From: Azospirillum endophyticum
GTDB taxonomy: Bacteria; Pseudomonadota; Alphaproteobacteria; Azospirillales; Azospirillaceae
DNA: 64,000 bases
Direction of reading: 5' to 3'
Assembly (NCBI RefSeq): GCF_016595245.1
Contig: NZ_JAENHM010000021.1
Location: 1-64,000 of the forward strand
Below the pieces are notes generated by a model. It was not told the origin of the DNA. It searched no databases and saw only the letters and a list, made by a program, of their open reading frames with translations. Below, piece by piece: positions 47,163 through 57,813 of this stretch (position 1 is the stretch's first letter; each line of letters begins with the position of its first letter). Both the position numbers and the translations under genes were made by a program.

Positions 47163-48712
47163 AGCCGCCCACCCGCCGGAAAGCCGATCTGTCGGAGCCC
47201 GAAGCCCTGCTGGAGCGCTACCGCATCGCCCGCGAGCGGCGCACCGTCTGGGAAAGCCATTGGCAGGACTGCTACGACCACGCGCTGCCCAACGGCCGGC
47301 CCTTCCGCGGCGGCGGCACGCCGGGCGAACGCCGCGTCGACCGGCTGTTCGACGGCACCGCCCCCGATGCGGTGGAGCAGCTGGCGGCCAGCCTGCTGTC
47401 GGAATTGACGCCGCCCTGGTCGCGCTGGTTCGGCTTCCAGCCCGGTCCCGCCCTGGCGGGGGCCGAGCGCGACCGCATCGCTCCGCTGCTCGACCGTGCC
47501 GCCGGGATCGTCCAGGCGCATTTCGACCGCTCCAACTTCGCGGTGGAGGTGCATCAGGCCTTCCTCGACCTCGTCACCGTCGGCACCGCCAGCCTGCTGA
47601 TGGAGGAGGCCGCCCCCGGCGCTCCGTCCAGCCTGCGCTTCACCGCCGTGCCGCTGGTCGAGGCGGTGCTGGAGGAGGGGCCGGACGGACGGCTGGACGC
47701 CACCTTCCGCCGCAGCGAGACGACGCTGGCGCAAATCCTCCAGCGCTTTCCGGGCGCCGAGCTGCCGGAAGATCTGCGTCGGCAGGCGGAAGAGGAACCC
47801 GACAGCCGCTTTCCCCTGGTCGAGGCGGTGCTGCCCGACGGTGCCGCCTATCGCTGGGCGGTGGTGCTGGACAGCGGGCTGGCCGAGCCGTCCTGGCTGG
47901 CCCAGGGCCGCTTCGCCCAGTCGCCCTTCGTGAATTTCCGCTGGCTGAAGGCACCGGGCGAGACCTACGGCCGGTCGCCGGTGATGAAGGCGTTGCCCGA
48001 CATCAAGACCGCCAACAAGGTGGTGGAGCTGGTGCTGAAGAACGCGTCCATCGCCGTCACCGGCATCTGGCAGGCGGAGGACGACGGGGTGCTGAACCCG
48101 GCCACCATCCGGTTGGTGCCCGGCACCATCATCCCGAAGGCGGTGGGGTCGGCCGGGCTGACGCCGCTGGCCAACCCCGGCCGGTTCGACGTGTCGCAAC
48201 TGATGCTGGACGATCTGCGCGGGCGAATCCGCCACGCGCTGCTGGCCGACCGGCTGGGGCCGGTGGAGTCGGCGCGGATGACGGCGACCGAGGTGCTGGA
48301 GCGATCGGTCGAGATGGCGCGGCTGCTCGGCGCCACCTATGGCCGGCTGCAGGCCGAACTGATGACCCCGCTTCTGCTGCGGGCGGTGTCGATCCTGCGC
48401 CGGCGCGGCGAAATCCCCGACATCACCGTGGATGGCCGGCTGGTGGAGTTGCAGCACCGCTCCCCGCTCGCCCAGGCCCAGGCCCAGCGCGACGTCCAGG
48501 CGGCGCTGCGCTGGCTGGACAGCGTCAGGGCGCTGGGACCGGAGGCGGAGGCCGCGGTGGATGCCGCGGCGACCGCCCATTGGCTGGGCGAGGCCTTCGG
48601 CGTGCCGGCCAAGCTGATGCGCGCGGAGGTCGCCGCTCCCCCTCCGGTTGTGCCGGCATCCCCGGTGACGATGGCCGATGCCGTTTCACTTGATGCCGGG
48701 GGTGCGCAATGA
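47141..48712 (+). CDS. Phage head-tail connector (portal) protein, podovirus type
   Basis: A 523-residue protein of the T7-like head-to-tail connecting family (PF12236-like). Recognisable parts are LPNGRPFRGG, RVDRLFDGTAPDAVEQLAASLLSEL, PPWSRWFGF, the FVNFRWLKAPGETYGRSPVMKALPDIKTANK segment and RMTATEVLERS. Portals form the dodecameric ring through which DNA is packaged. It starts at ATG 47141 after GGAGGAG. Full length in appearance, yet no terminase, capsid or tail gene is in the window. Confidence 0.88.
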   Translation: MPASAAVKPPTRRKADLSEPEALLERYRIARERRTVWESHWQDCYDHALPNGRPFRGGGTPGERRVDRLFDGTAPDAVEQLAASLLSELTPPWSRWFGFQPGPALAGAERDRIAPLLDRAAGIVQAHFDRSNFAVEVHQAFLDLVTVGTASLLMEEAAPGAPSSLRFTAVPLVEAVLEEGPDGRLDATFRRSETTLAQILQRFPGAELPEDLRRQAEEEPDSRFPLVEAVLPDGAAYRWAVVLDSGLAEPSWLAQGRFAQSPFVNFRWLKAPGETYGRSPVMKALPDIKTANKVVELVLKNASIAVTGIWQAEDDGVLNPATIRLVPGTIIPKAVGSAGLTPLANPGRFDVSQLMLDDLRGRIRHALLADRLGPVESARMTATEVLERSVEMARLLGATYGRLQAELMTPLLLRAVSILRRRGEIPDITVDGRLVELQHRSPLAQAQAQRDVQAALRWLDSVRALGPEAEAAVDAAATAHWLGEAFGVPAKLMRAEVAAPPPVVPASPVTMADAVSLDAGGAQ

Positions 48713-49008
48713 CCGACCGCGACATGACCGGGCGTCCAATGACCCAGCGGACCGGCTGGGATTGGTTGGAGACGGCGCCACTTGCCGATCCGGCCCCGGC
48801 CGCGGTGCCCCAGGCCGATCCGGCGCCCAGCTTCGCCCGCTGTTTCACCGGGGCCGACGGCGCGCGGGTGCTGGCGGTGCTGCGGGCGATGACGCTCGAC
48901 CGCGCGCTGGGGCCCGACGCGCCGGAAGCCGCGCTGCGTCACCTCGAAGGACAGCGCCAGCTGGTCGCCACCGTCCTTGCGCTGATCGCGCGCGGGCGGG
49001 CGGCCTGA
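48709..49008 (+). CDS. Bbp19-like phage protein
   Basis: A 99-residue protein with ARCFTGADGARVLAVLRAMT and HLEGQRQLVATVLALIARGR, typical of Bbp19-type small proteins in Bordetella-phage-like podophages. Function uncertain. The ATG at 48709 overlaps the portal stop by 4 bp (ATGA). Confidence 0.7.
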   Translation: MTDRDMTGRPMTQRTGWDWLETAPLADPAPAAVPQADPAPSFARCFTGADGARVLAVLRAMTLDRALGPDAPEAALRHLEGQRQLVATVLALIARGRAA

Positions 49009-49051
49009 CCGGCGGCATGCCCCGCCATTTTCCCTTCCCTGCAGGAGTTTG

Positions 49052-49873
49052 ATGATGGCCGACATTATGCTGACGGAATCCGCCGCATCCGCCGATACGG
49101 CGCCGCCGCTGCCGATCCCGGACAAGTTCCGCGATCCCAAGACCGGCGCCCTCCGCGTGGAGGCCCTGTTGAAATCCTATCTGGAACTGGAGCGCCGCCT
49201 GTCGTCGCAGGGCCAGTCGCGGTCGGCGCCGTCCGATCCCGAAGCGGCATTCGAAACCGATCCGAGCCCGACTCCCTCAAGCCCGACGACTCCAAAGGCG
49301 GAACCCTTCGATCCGGCCACTCTCGATCCGGCGCAGCTTCGCCGGCTGCTGGGGGCGCCGGAGACGCCGGACGGCTACAGCATCGCCTGCGATCATGGCC
49401 TTTTCCAGCCCGATCCGCAGGTCAACGGCCGCCTGTTCGAGGCGGGCTACACCCCGACCCAGGCACAGCTTCTCTACGATCTCGCCGCCGAGCGGATGAT
49501 CCCGCTGATGCAGACCCTGGCCGCGGAGTTCCAGGCGGAGCGCGAGGTCGAACGGCTCGTCGCCCGGTTCGGTGGGGAGGAGCGCTGGAGCGAGGTGTCT
49601 CGACAATTGCTGGCCTGGGCCGGCAAGACCCTGCCGTCGGCCGCGGTGGAAGGGCTGGCGACCACCTACGAAGGTGTCATGGCGCTTTACGCGATGATGA
49701 CCGGCAGCGAACCGACGGCCCTGTCCGTGACGGTCGACCGGCCCGCCGCCGGCGAGGGCGAGGGCGAACTGCGCACCCTGATGCGCGACCCGCGCTATTG
49801 GCGGGAGCGCGACCCGGCCGTGATCGCCCGCGTCACGCAAGGCTTCCAGCGCCTCTATCCCGGTCAGGGGTGA
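49052..49873 (+). CDS. Phage capsid-scaffold-like protein
   Basis: A 273-residue protein placed after portal and Bbp19 where the scaffold gene belongs. It has PIPDKFRDPKTGALRVEALLKSYLELERRL near the start, a Ser/Pro-rich segment (about 50-85), APETPDGYSI, and a helical C-terminal half (ERMIPLMQTLAAEFQAEREVERLV). These are scaffold-like features as in T7-type phages. ATG 49052 with AGGAG 7 bp upstream is preferred over 49049. The capsid gene expected next is absent, and a terminator follows. Confidence 0.72.
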   Translation: MMADIMLTESAASADTAPPLPIPDKFRDPKTGALRVEALLKSYLELERRLSSQGQSRSAPSDPEAAFETDPSPTPSSPTTPKAEPFDPATLDPAQLRRLLGAPETPDGYSIACDHGLFQPDPQVNGRLFEAGYTPTQAQLLYDLAAERMIPLMQTLAAEFQAEREVERLVARFGGEERWSEVSRQLLAWAGKTLPSAAVEGLATTYEGVMALYAMMTGSEPTALSVTVDRPAAGEGEGELRTLMRDPRYWRERDPAVIARVTQGFQRLYPGQG

Positions 49874-49919
49874 TGCCCGGCCAAGGGGGGCGGATTTCCG
49901 ACGCGGGTTGAACCATGGC

Positions 49920-49955
49920 CGGCCTCCCTCCCTGCCGGTGCAGGGAGGGAGGCCG
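49920..49955 (+). terminator. Hairpin terminator closing the phage-derived block
   Basis: A perfect 14-bp stem GGCCTCCCTCCCTG/CAGGGAGGGAGGCC with a 6-base loop, about 47 bp after the scaffold-like gene. No T-run follows, so it may act with Rho. Confidence 0.6.
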
Positions 49956-50157
49956 AACGGTTTGCGGCCAGTGGCGCTGCTGGGCGCCCTGTACGGGACA
50001 AAGCGTCGCAGCATGCAACGTTCGTATGGGTTGGACATTGGTATGTTGCGCATGCGAAGAAAAATTGCATTGCACGACTGAAATGAAGTCGTCACTTTTC
50101 CCTTGGTATGTCTAACCGTCCGTTCGTCGAACGGACAAGAGAGCGACGCCGGGCCCG

Positions 50158-52515
50158 ATGACGCTGCGCCGCAAGATTCGCTGGCTGACCTGGATCGGCC
50201 TGATCGGCTGCCTGATGGCGGCGATTCCCGCGCTTCACCTGCTGCGGCAAGGCATGGTCGCCGAGCGGGAGCAGGTCGCGGCCGCTCTGGTGGATTCGGC
50301 GAAAAGGCTGGCGGGTGATTTGGAACGGTCCGCGGCGTCCGGGGCGATCTCCGGCGACGAGGCGCGCGACCGTGCGCGGACGGCCTTGCTGGCGCTGGCG
50401 GCAAAGCCCTTTCATGTCAGAATCTTCACGGACGGTGTCATCCCGCCGGGATGGTCGGCCATCGACCGCGCGGTGACGGCCGAGGGTCGGTTCGAACCCT
50501 GGGGCTGGGCCATCGCCGCCGCCGGCGACATCGGCGACCTCGACCGCGACTTCCTGGTCCAGGCGTCGGGCTTCCTGCTGTTCCTGGCGGCACTTCTGGT
50601 GCTGAGTTGGCCGGGATCGTTGTTCCTGTCGCAGCATGTCGTCGGTCCGCTGGAGGCGTTGTCGGACCGCATGCGCCTGCTGACGGAGGGGCGGACCGAC
50701 ATCGACATTCCCGGCTGCGACCGCCGCGACGAATTCGGTGCGATGGCGCGCGCCATGGAGTTCTTCCGCCGCGCGGCCATCGCCCTGATCGAACGGGACG
50801 AGCGGCTGGCCGGCATCATGAACAATGTCGGCGAAGCGATCCTGCTGGTCGATGCCCGCGGCCGGATCGAAGAGCATAACCCCGCCGCCGTCGCCCTGTT
50901 CGGCGTGCCTGCCGAGGGTCTGCGCGGCCGGCCGCTGTCCGGGCTGTTCGCCATCCCCGACCGCCCGCGGATCGAGTCGCTGCTGGCCGACATGGCGGCG
51001 CAGGCGGAGGTGCCTGAACCGGTGCGGGACGAGGAGGTGGCGATCGAGCGGGCCGCAGGCGGCGAGCGGGTCGACGCTTCGCTCAGCGTGTCGCCGCTGG
51101 TGGTGCAGGGGCGGCGCGGCTTCGTCTGTACGCTGGCCGACATGACCGAGCGGCTGCGGCACGAGCGCGAACTGATGCGTCTGGCCACCCGAGACCGGCT
51201 GACGGGCCTGCCCAACCGCGCGATGATCGAATCGCTGCTGGAGGCCGCGGTGGAACGCAGCCGGCGCTGCCGGCGCCCCTTCGCCGTGCTGTGCCTGGAC
51301 CTGTCGCGCTTCAAGCTGATCACCGACACGCTGGGCCATCAGGCCGGCGACGCGCTGCTGCAGGAGGTGGCGCGGCGGATCGCAGCCTCGGTGCGTGCCA
51401 CCGATCCGGTCGGCCGCATCGGCACCGACGACTTCGCCGTCGTCCTCGAGGAAATCGAGGACGCCGACGAGGCGGCGGCGATCGCCGGGCGGATCCTCGA
51501 TGCCTTCGACGTGCCGGTCACCCTGCCGGGTTGCGAGCATTATGTCCGCCCGGCGGTCGGCATCGCCGTCTATCCGACCGACATCCTCGCGGACGGTACT
51601 GGAGACGGGGAGAGCCCGCAGGTGCTTCTGCGGGCTGCCGAGACGGCGCTCTATGCCGCCAAGCGGATGGGCGGGCGGCGCCATGCCTTCTTCCGCCCCG
51701 AACTGGCCGAGCAGGCGCGGCGCCAGCTGGCGCTGGACGGCGATCTGAGGGTGGCGCTGGCGCTGAAGCAGTTCCGCCTGCATTACCAGCCCAAGGTGTC
51801 GCTGATCGATTTCTCGCTGGAGGGGTTCGAGGCTCTGCTGCGCTGGGAGAAGCCGGGGCTGGAGCAAGACCAGGGAATGATGATCCCGCCCGGCGAGTTC
51901 ATCCCGGTGGCGGAGGAGACCGGCTTCATCGTGCCGCTGGGCGATTGGGTGCTGGACGAGGCCTGCCGCCAGATGCGCGAATGGCTGGATGCGGGAATGG
52001 AGCCGGTGCCGGTCGCCGTCAACATCTCGCCCAAGCATCTGCGCAACCGCAGCGCCGAGGATTTCCGCCGCATCATCGACCGCCATCGCCTGCCGCCCGG
52101 CCTGATCGAGCTGGAGATCACCGAGGGTGCGGTGATGCAGGATCTCGACCACGCGCTGGCCGTGCTGGCCGCGCTGAAGGCGATGGGCATCCGGGTGGCG
52201 GTGGATGATTTCGGTACCGGACATTCGTCCTTGAGCTATCTGAAGCGGCTACCGATCACCACGCTGAAGATCGACCGCTCCTTCATCAACGGCGTGCCGA
52301 ACGAGCGCGAGGATGCCGGTATCGTGTCGACCATCATCGCCATGGCCGACATGCTGGGGCTGGATGTGGTCGCCGAAGGGGTGGAGAAGACCGAGCAGGC
52401 CAATTTCCTGCGCCACCACAACTGCACCCAGGTCCAGGGCTGGCTGACCGGCCGCCCGGTGCCGGCCGACACCGCCTGCGGCCTGCTGACGGAGCGGCTG
52501 CGGCAGACGGCGTGA
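50158..52515 (+). CDS. Membrane-bound HAMP-PAS-GGDEF-EAL protein
   Basis: A 785-residue sensor. A transmembrane helix (about 8-30), a short extracytoplasmic segment, a second helix (about 136-160), then HAMP (about 160-215), PAS (about 220-335), GGDEF (about 340-515) and EAL (about 530-770). GGDEF reads GTDDF at 422-426, probably inactive. EAL at 558-560, VAVNISPKHL, EITEG, DDFGTGHSSLSYL and EGVEK fit an active phosphodiesterase. ATG 50158 follows GAGAGCGACGCC. It is convergent with the phosphoesterase gene, which is 1 bp away. Confidence 0.92.
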   Translation: MTLRRKIRWLTWIGLIGCLMAAIPALHLLRQGMVAEREQVAAALVDSAKRLAGDLERSAASGAISGDEARDRARTALLALAAKPFHVRIFTDGVIPPGWSAIDRAVTAEGRFEPWGWAIAAAGDIGDLDRDFLVQASGFLLFLAALLVLSWPGSLFLSQHVVGPLEALSDRMRLLTEGRTDIDIPGCDRRDEFGAMARAMEFFRRAAIALIERDERLAGIMNNVGEAILLVDARGRIEEHNPAAVALFGVPAEGLRGRPLSGLFAIPDRPRIESLLADMAAQAEVPEPVRDEEVAIERAAGGERVDASLSVSPLVVQGRRGFVCTLADMTERLRHERELMRLATRDRLTGLPNRAMIESLLEAAVERSRRCRRPFAVLCLDLSRFKLITDTLGHQAGDALLQEVARRIAASVRATDPVGRIGTDDFAVVLEEIEDADEAAAIAGRILDAFDVPVTLPGCEHYVRPAVGIAVYPTDILADGTGDGESPQVLLRAAETALYAAKRMGGRRHAFFRPELAEQARRQLALDGDLRVALALKQFRLHYQPKVSLIDFSLEGFEALLRWEKPGLEQDQGMMIPPGEFIPVAEETGFIVPLGDWVLDEACRQMREWLDAGMEPVPVAVNISPKHLRNRSAEDFRRIIDRHRLPPGLIELEITEGAVMQDLDHALAVLAALKAMGIRVAVDDFGTGHSSLSYLKRLPITTLKIDRSFINGVPNEREDAGIVSTIIAMADMLGLDVVAEGVEKTEQANFLRHHNCTQVQGWLTGRPVPADTACGLLTERLRQTA

Positions 52516-53049
52516 TCAGAGCAGAGCGTCGCCTTCGGGCGCCTTCTTCCGCCGCGGACGCGGGACGATCAGGTCAGCCAGCGTGACCGGGCGGAAATTC
52601 CAGACATCGACGCCGACGTCGATCTGTCGGGGCTGCGGCTTCAGCTGGCCGTGGCTGTGGCCATGCAGGTTCAGCGCCTTGCGGTGCATGCCGTTCCAGG
52701 TGCGGAAGGCGTAATGGCACATCACCAGATCGATGCCGTCCAGCGTCAGCTCGGCGTAATGCCCGACGCTGGCCCAGCCGGGCAGGGCCAGCGTCGGCGG
52801 GCCGTCGTTGTTGCCGGCGATCAGGTGCTTGGTGCCGTTCAGCCGGCCGAGCAGCGCCGCCATGGCGTCGGGCTTCATGTGCAGGGCGAAATCGCCGAGG
52901 TGCCAGACTTCGTCGCCAGGAGCGACGGCGGCGTTCCAGTTGGCTTCCATCGCCGCGTCCATCTCGTCGGTGGAGTCGAAGGGGCGGCGGAAGCGGCCGC
53001 GGGCGCCGCCATGGCCGAAATGGGTGTCCGAGGTGAAGTATACGGTCAT
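52516..53049 (-). CDS. Metallophosphoesterase
   Basis: A 177-residue calcineurin-like phosphoesterase. Metal motifs are FTSDTHFGH, HLGDFAL, AGNNDGP, CHYAF and NLHGHSHGQ, so the full ligand set is present. These enzymes hydrolyse phosphodiester or monoester bonds with two metal ions. The substrate is unknown. Start ATG 53049. Confidence 0.9.
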   Translation of the reverse strand: MTVYFTSDTHFGHGGARGRFRRPFDSTDEMDAAMEANWNAAVAPGDEVWHLGDFALHMKPDAMAALLGRLNGTKHLIAGNNDGPPTLALPGWASVGHYAELTLDGIDLVMCHYAFRTWNGMHRKALNLHGHSHGQLKPQPRQIDVGVDVWNFRPVTLADLIVPRPRRKKAPEGDALL

Positions 53050-53121
53050 CGACCGGTCAACGCCGGCGCGCCGCAGGCTGTTCCCGCAGGCGCGCCGGCC
53101 GGCCCGGCTCAGTGCCCGTCC

Positions 53122-53358
53122 TCAGTGCTTGTGGTCGCCTGCCGCCGGGTCGAGGAAGCGGTGCAGGTGGACGATGTAATAGCGGGTGTGGGCGTCGTCG
53201 ATGGTCTGGCCGGTGGCGCCGCGCCATGCCTTGTAGGCCTCGTCATAGTTCGGGAAGATGCCGACGATGTGCAGCTTCGACGGATCGACGAACCGATCCG
53301 TGTCCGGACGCACGAGTTCGCCGCCGAACACGAGGTGGAGGAGCTGTTTGTCGGGCAT
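53122..53358 (-). CDS. DUF4170 protein
   Basis: A 78-residue protein of the alphaproteobacterial DUF4170 family, with LHLVFGGELVRPD, LHIVGIFPNYDEAYKAWRGA and DAHTRYYIVHLHRFLDP. Function unknown. The ATG at 53358 follows AAGGACCCCGCC. Upstream codons are ignored. It may be cotranscribed with the phosphoesterase, whose start is about 70 bp downstream. Confidence 0.88.
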   Translation of the reverse strand: MPDKQLLHLVFGGELVRPDTDRFVDPSKLHIVGIFPNYDEAYKAWRGATGQTIDDAHTRYYIVHLHRFLDPAAGDHKH

Positions 53359-53595
53359 GGCGGGGTCCTTGTAACCGGGGTGATGGGGAATTCTGGCTGC
53401 CGTTGCGCCGGCAGCCCGGCTGATGCTTCGCATTCTCATATCCGTCGTCCGGGCGGTGCTTCAAGCCTGTTGACTCGCCCATCGGCCTTTGCCACCACGG
53501 GAGTGCGGCGTTTTCGGGATCGTCATAAAGAATCCGGCCATTCGCCGCAGATGACGGGTGCCAAAGATACGGCAGAACACTGCGAGGATCGAGCG

Positions 53596-54294
53596 ATGGC
53601 AAGTGGTCATACCGCGACTCGGGAGAAACGCGGGCGCGAGCTGCGGGTCTGGGACCTGCCGACCCGCCTGTTTCATTGGGCGCTGGCCACCGCGGTGGCG
53701 GTCGCGATTCTATCGGCCGAGCTTGATGTGCTTGCGGTTCATATGTTGGCGGGTGAAACAGTCCTGGTTCTGGTGCTGTTTCGCTTGGCCTGGGGCATGG
53801 TGGGCAGCCAGACCGCGCGCTTCGCCGAGTTCGTCAAGGGGCCGGGTGCCATCCGCGACTATCTGAAGCGGTCACGGGCGGGCGGGGAGGCCGCCTTCAC
53901 CCCGGGCCACAACCCGCTGGGCGCGCTGATGGTGGTGGCGCTGCTGCTGGTCCTGCTGGCCCAGGCCGGCAGCGGCCTGTTCACCAGCGACGACATCCTG
54001 GTCGACGGCCCGCTGGTGCCGCTGGCCTCCGGCGCCACGGTGGCGCGGCTCGGTTCGCTGCACCGGTTGCTCGCCAACGGCATCTTCTTGCTGGTCGGGC
54101 TGCATGTGGCGGCAGTGCTCTTCCATCTGCTGGTCAAGAAGGACGATCTGATCCGCCCGATGGTCACCGGCCGCAAGGTTCTGCCGGGGCGGCTGGCGGT
54201 GACGGAGCCGCGGCGCGCCCCGGCGGCGCTGGCGCTGGCGATCCTGGCGGCTTCGGCCGGACTGGTCTTCCTGGTGCTGCGCGCCGCTGGCTGA
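53596..54294 (+). CDS. Cytochrome b (b561-type) membrane protein
   Basis: A 232-residue cytochrome b561-like protein with four membrane spans. Heme-ligand histidines are in RLFHWALA, VHMLAGE, SLHRLLANG and GLHVAAV. Such proteins carry electrons between quinol and periplasmic cytochromes. It precedes a di-heme peroxidase gene by about 205 bp on the same strand, so it may supply its electrons. ATG 53596. Confidence 0.88.
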   Translation: MASGHTATREKRGRELRVWDLPTRLFHWALATAVAVAILSAELDVLAVHMLAGETVLVLVLFRLAWGMVGSQTARFAEFVKGPGAIRDYLKRSRAGGEAAFTPGHNPLGALMVVALLLVLLAQAGSGLFTSDDILVDGPLVPLASGATVARLGSLHRLLANGIFLLVGLHVAAVLFHLLVKKDDLIRPMVTGRKVLPGRLAVTEPRRAPAALALAILAASAGLVFLVLRAAG

Positions 54295-54499
54295 TCTTGC
54301 GCGGCATATGCCATTGGTCGCGTGCGACAATGGGTCGTCTGGAGCCGTGCGGCATCTAGTTTAGAATAACTCCAGATTGATCCGCCCAAAACGCCACGAA
54401 ACCAATGATGCCGGCCCGATTTCCGGGATCGATCGACCTTCGCCTGAAGCGATCTTCAGGGTTTGGTGGGGATGTCGGCCGGCCGGGGGACCGCCAGTC

Positions 54500-55606
54500 A
54501 TGAACGCACGAACCGGACACCGCCTGACCACAGCGCTGAAAGGCCTGCTGGTCGCCACCGCCGCCGCCCTCGGCATCCTTGCCGCCACCGCCGGGACGGC
54601 ACCGGCCGCCGATCCGCCGTCTGGCGGCGGCGATGCCCTGATGGGCCGGGCGCGCGAGCTGTTCAAGCCGCTGCCCGCGACCTTGCCGGTGGTCCGCAAC
54701 AATGCGGTCACCCGCGAGAAGATCGATCTGGGCAAGATGCTGTTCTTCGATCCGCGCCTGTCGGCCAGCGGCATCTTCTCCTGCAACAGCTGCCACAATC
54801 TCGGGCTCGGCGGTGTCGACGGGCTGGAGACCTCGGTCGGCCATGGCTGGCAGAAGGGACCACGCAATGCCCCCACCGTTCTGAACGCCGTGCTGAACGT
54901 CGCCCAGTTCTGGGACGGCCGGGCGGAGGATCTGAAGGCCCAGGCCAAGGGGCCGATCCAGGCCGGGGTGGAGATGAACAGCACGCCCGACCGCGTGATG
55001 GCGGTGCTGAACAGCATTCCCGCCTATCAGGCCAAATTCGCCGATGCCTTTCCCAACGAGAAGACTCCCGTCAGCTTCGACAATGTCGCCATGGCGATCG
55101 AGGCGTTCGAGGCGACGCTGACGACCCCCGCGGCTCCCTTCGACCAGTATCTGGAAGGCAAGGCCGATGCGCTGACCGACACGCAGAAGGCCGGGCTGGA
55201 GCTTTTCATCGACAAGGGCTGCGCCGGTTGCCACAACGGCGTCAATGTCGGCGGCCATGATTACTTCCCCTTCGGCGTCGTGGCCAAGCCGGGGGCGGAG
55301 ATCCTGCCGCCAAGCGACAAGGGCCGCTTCGCCGTCACCAAGACCGCCGACGACGAATATGTCTTCCGTGCTCCCACCCTGCGCAACGTCGCGCTGACCG
55401 CCCCCTATTTCCATTCCGGCAAGGTGTGGGACCTGCGCCAGGCGGTTGCGGTGATGGGGTCGAGCCAGCTCGGCGCCACCCTGTCCGACCAGGAGATCGA
55501 CAAGATCACCGCCTTCCTGACGGCGCTGACCGGCCAGCAGCCGCGCGTCGATTACCCGTTGCTGCCGGCCAGCACGCCGGCCACGCCGCAGCCCGTCTTC
55601 AAGTAA
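54500..55606 (+). CDS. Di-heme cytochrome c peroxidase
   Basis: A 368-residue periplasmic protein with signal peptide (about 1-37, ending TAPAADP), heme-binding CNSCH at 95-99 and CAGCH at 241-245, and the MauG/CcpA-family segments DLGKMLFFDPRLSASG, NAPTVLNA, FWDGRA and APYFHSGKVWDL. It would reduce hydrogen peroxide in the periplasm using small electron donors. ATG 54500 gives a fine signal peptide. A terminator follows, shared with the convergent cytochrome c' gene. Confidence 0.93.
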   Translation: MNARTGHRLTTALKGLLVATAAALGILAATAGTAPAADPPSGGGDALMGRARELFKPLPATLPVVRNNAVTREKIDLGKMLFFDPRLSASGIFSCNSCHNLGLGGVDGLETSVGHGWQKGPRNAPTVLNAVLNVAQFWDGRAEDLKAQAKGPIQAGVEMNSTPDRVMAVLNSIPAYQAKFADAFPNEKTPVSFDNVAMAIEAFEATLTTPAAPFDQYLEGKADALTDTQKAGLELFIDKGCAGCHNGVNVGGHDYFPFGVVAKPGAEILPPSDKGRFAVTKTADDEYVFRAPTLRNVALTAPYFHSGKVWDLRQAVAVMGSSQLGATLSDQEIDKITAFLTALTGQQPRVDYPLLPASTPATPQPVFK

Positions 55607-55621
55607 GGGATGGGCGAGGAA

Positions 55622-55657
55622 AAAAGCCCTTCCCCACCGCCGTGGGGAAGGGCTTTT
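55622..55657. terminator. Bidirectional terminator between the peroxidase and cytochrome c' genes
   Basis: Perfect 16-bp stem AAAAGCCCTTCCCCAC/GTGGGGAAGGGCTTTT with a 4-base loop, with T-runs readable on both strands. Confidence 0.9.
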
Positions 55658-55673
55658 CCCTCAGACCGCCTGC

Positions 55674-56102
55674 TTATTCCGAGCGGTAGCGTTGGTGGCA
55701 GGCCTTGCAGCTGTCGGCCATGGTGCCGAACGCCTTGCCCGTGGCGGCCTTGTCGCCGGAAGCGGCGGCGACCTTCAGCGCCTTGGTCGAGGTCTGCAGA
55801 TCCTGCGCCTTTGCGGTGAAATCCGGGAAATTGGCCCAGATCAATTCCTTGGCCGCCGTTTTGCCCTTGTCGGAACCCGGTGGGAACAGGGTGGGGATCT
55901 TGCCGGCGAAGGCATCGATGCGATCGGTGACCGGACCGATGGCGGCAAGGTCTCCCTTGCCGACCGCATCCTTGATCTCGCCCATCGCCTTCTTGAAGTC
56001 GTCGAACCCGGCCTTGCGGGTCTGGATCACATCCTGGGCCAGAGCAGCGCCGCCGGTCAGAATCAGCGCGGCCGACACCGCAAGCACGATACGGGAAAAC
56101 AC
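55674..56102 (-). CDS. Cytochrome c'
   Basis: A 142-residue four-helix-bundle cytochrome with signal peptide (about 1-22, LTGGAALAQD) and C-terminal CKACH at 132-136. Cytochromes c' bind NO and protect against nitrosative stress. The C-terminal heme site is the class II hallmark. Convergent with the peroxidase gene, with a shared terminator between. Confidence 0.93.
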   Translation of the reverse strand: MFSRIVLAVSAALILTGGAALAQDVIQTRKAGFDDFKKAMGEIKDAVGKGDLAAIGPVTDRIDAFAGKIPTLFPPGSDKGKTAAKELIWANFPDFTAKAQDLQTSTKALKVAAASGDKAATGKAFGTMADSCKACHQRYRSE

Positions 56103-57743
<1,641 letters not shown>

Positions 57744-57767
57744 TGTCAGCCGCGGGAGCCGAATGAG

Positions 57768-57802
57768 AAAAGGGCCGGCGCCGCAAGGACGCCGGCCCTT
57801 TT
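57768..57802. terminator. Bidirectional terminator after aatA
   Basis: Perfect 13-bp stem AAAAGGGCCGGCG/CGCCGGCCCTTTT with a 9-base loop. Serves aatA and the convergent FMN reductase gene at 57814. Confidence 0.88.
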
Positions 57803-57813
57803 CCTTTGGGGCG

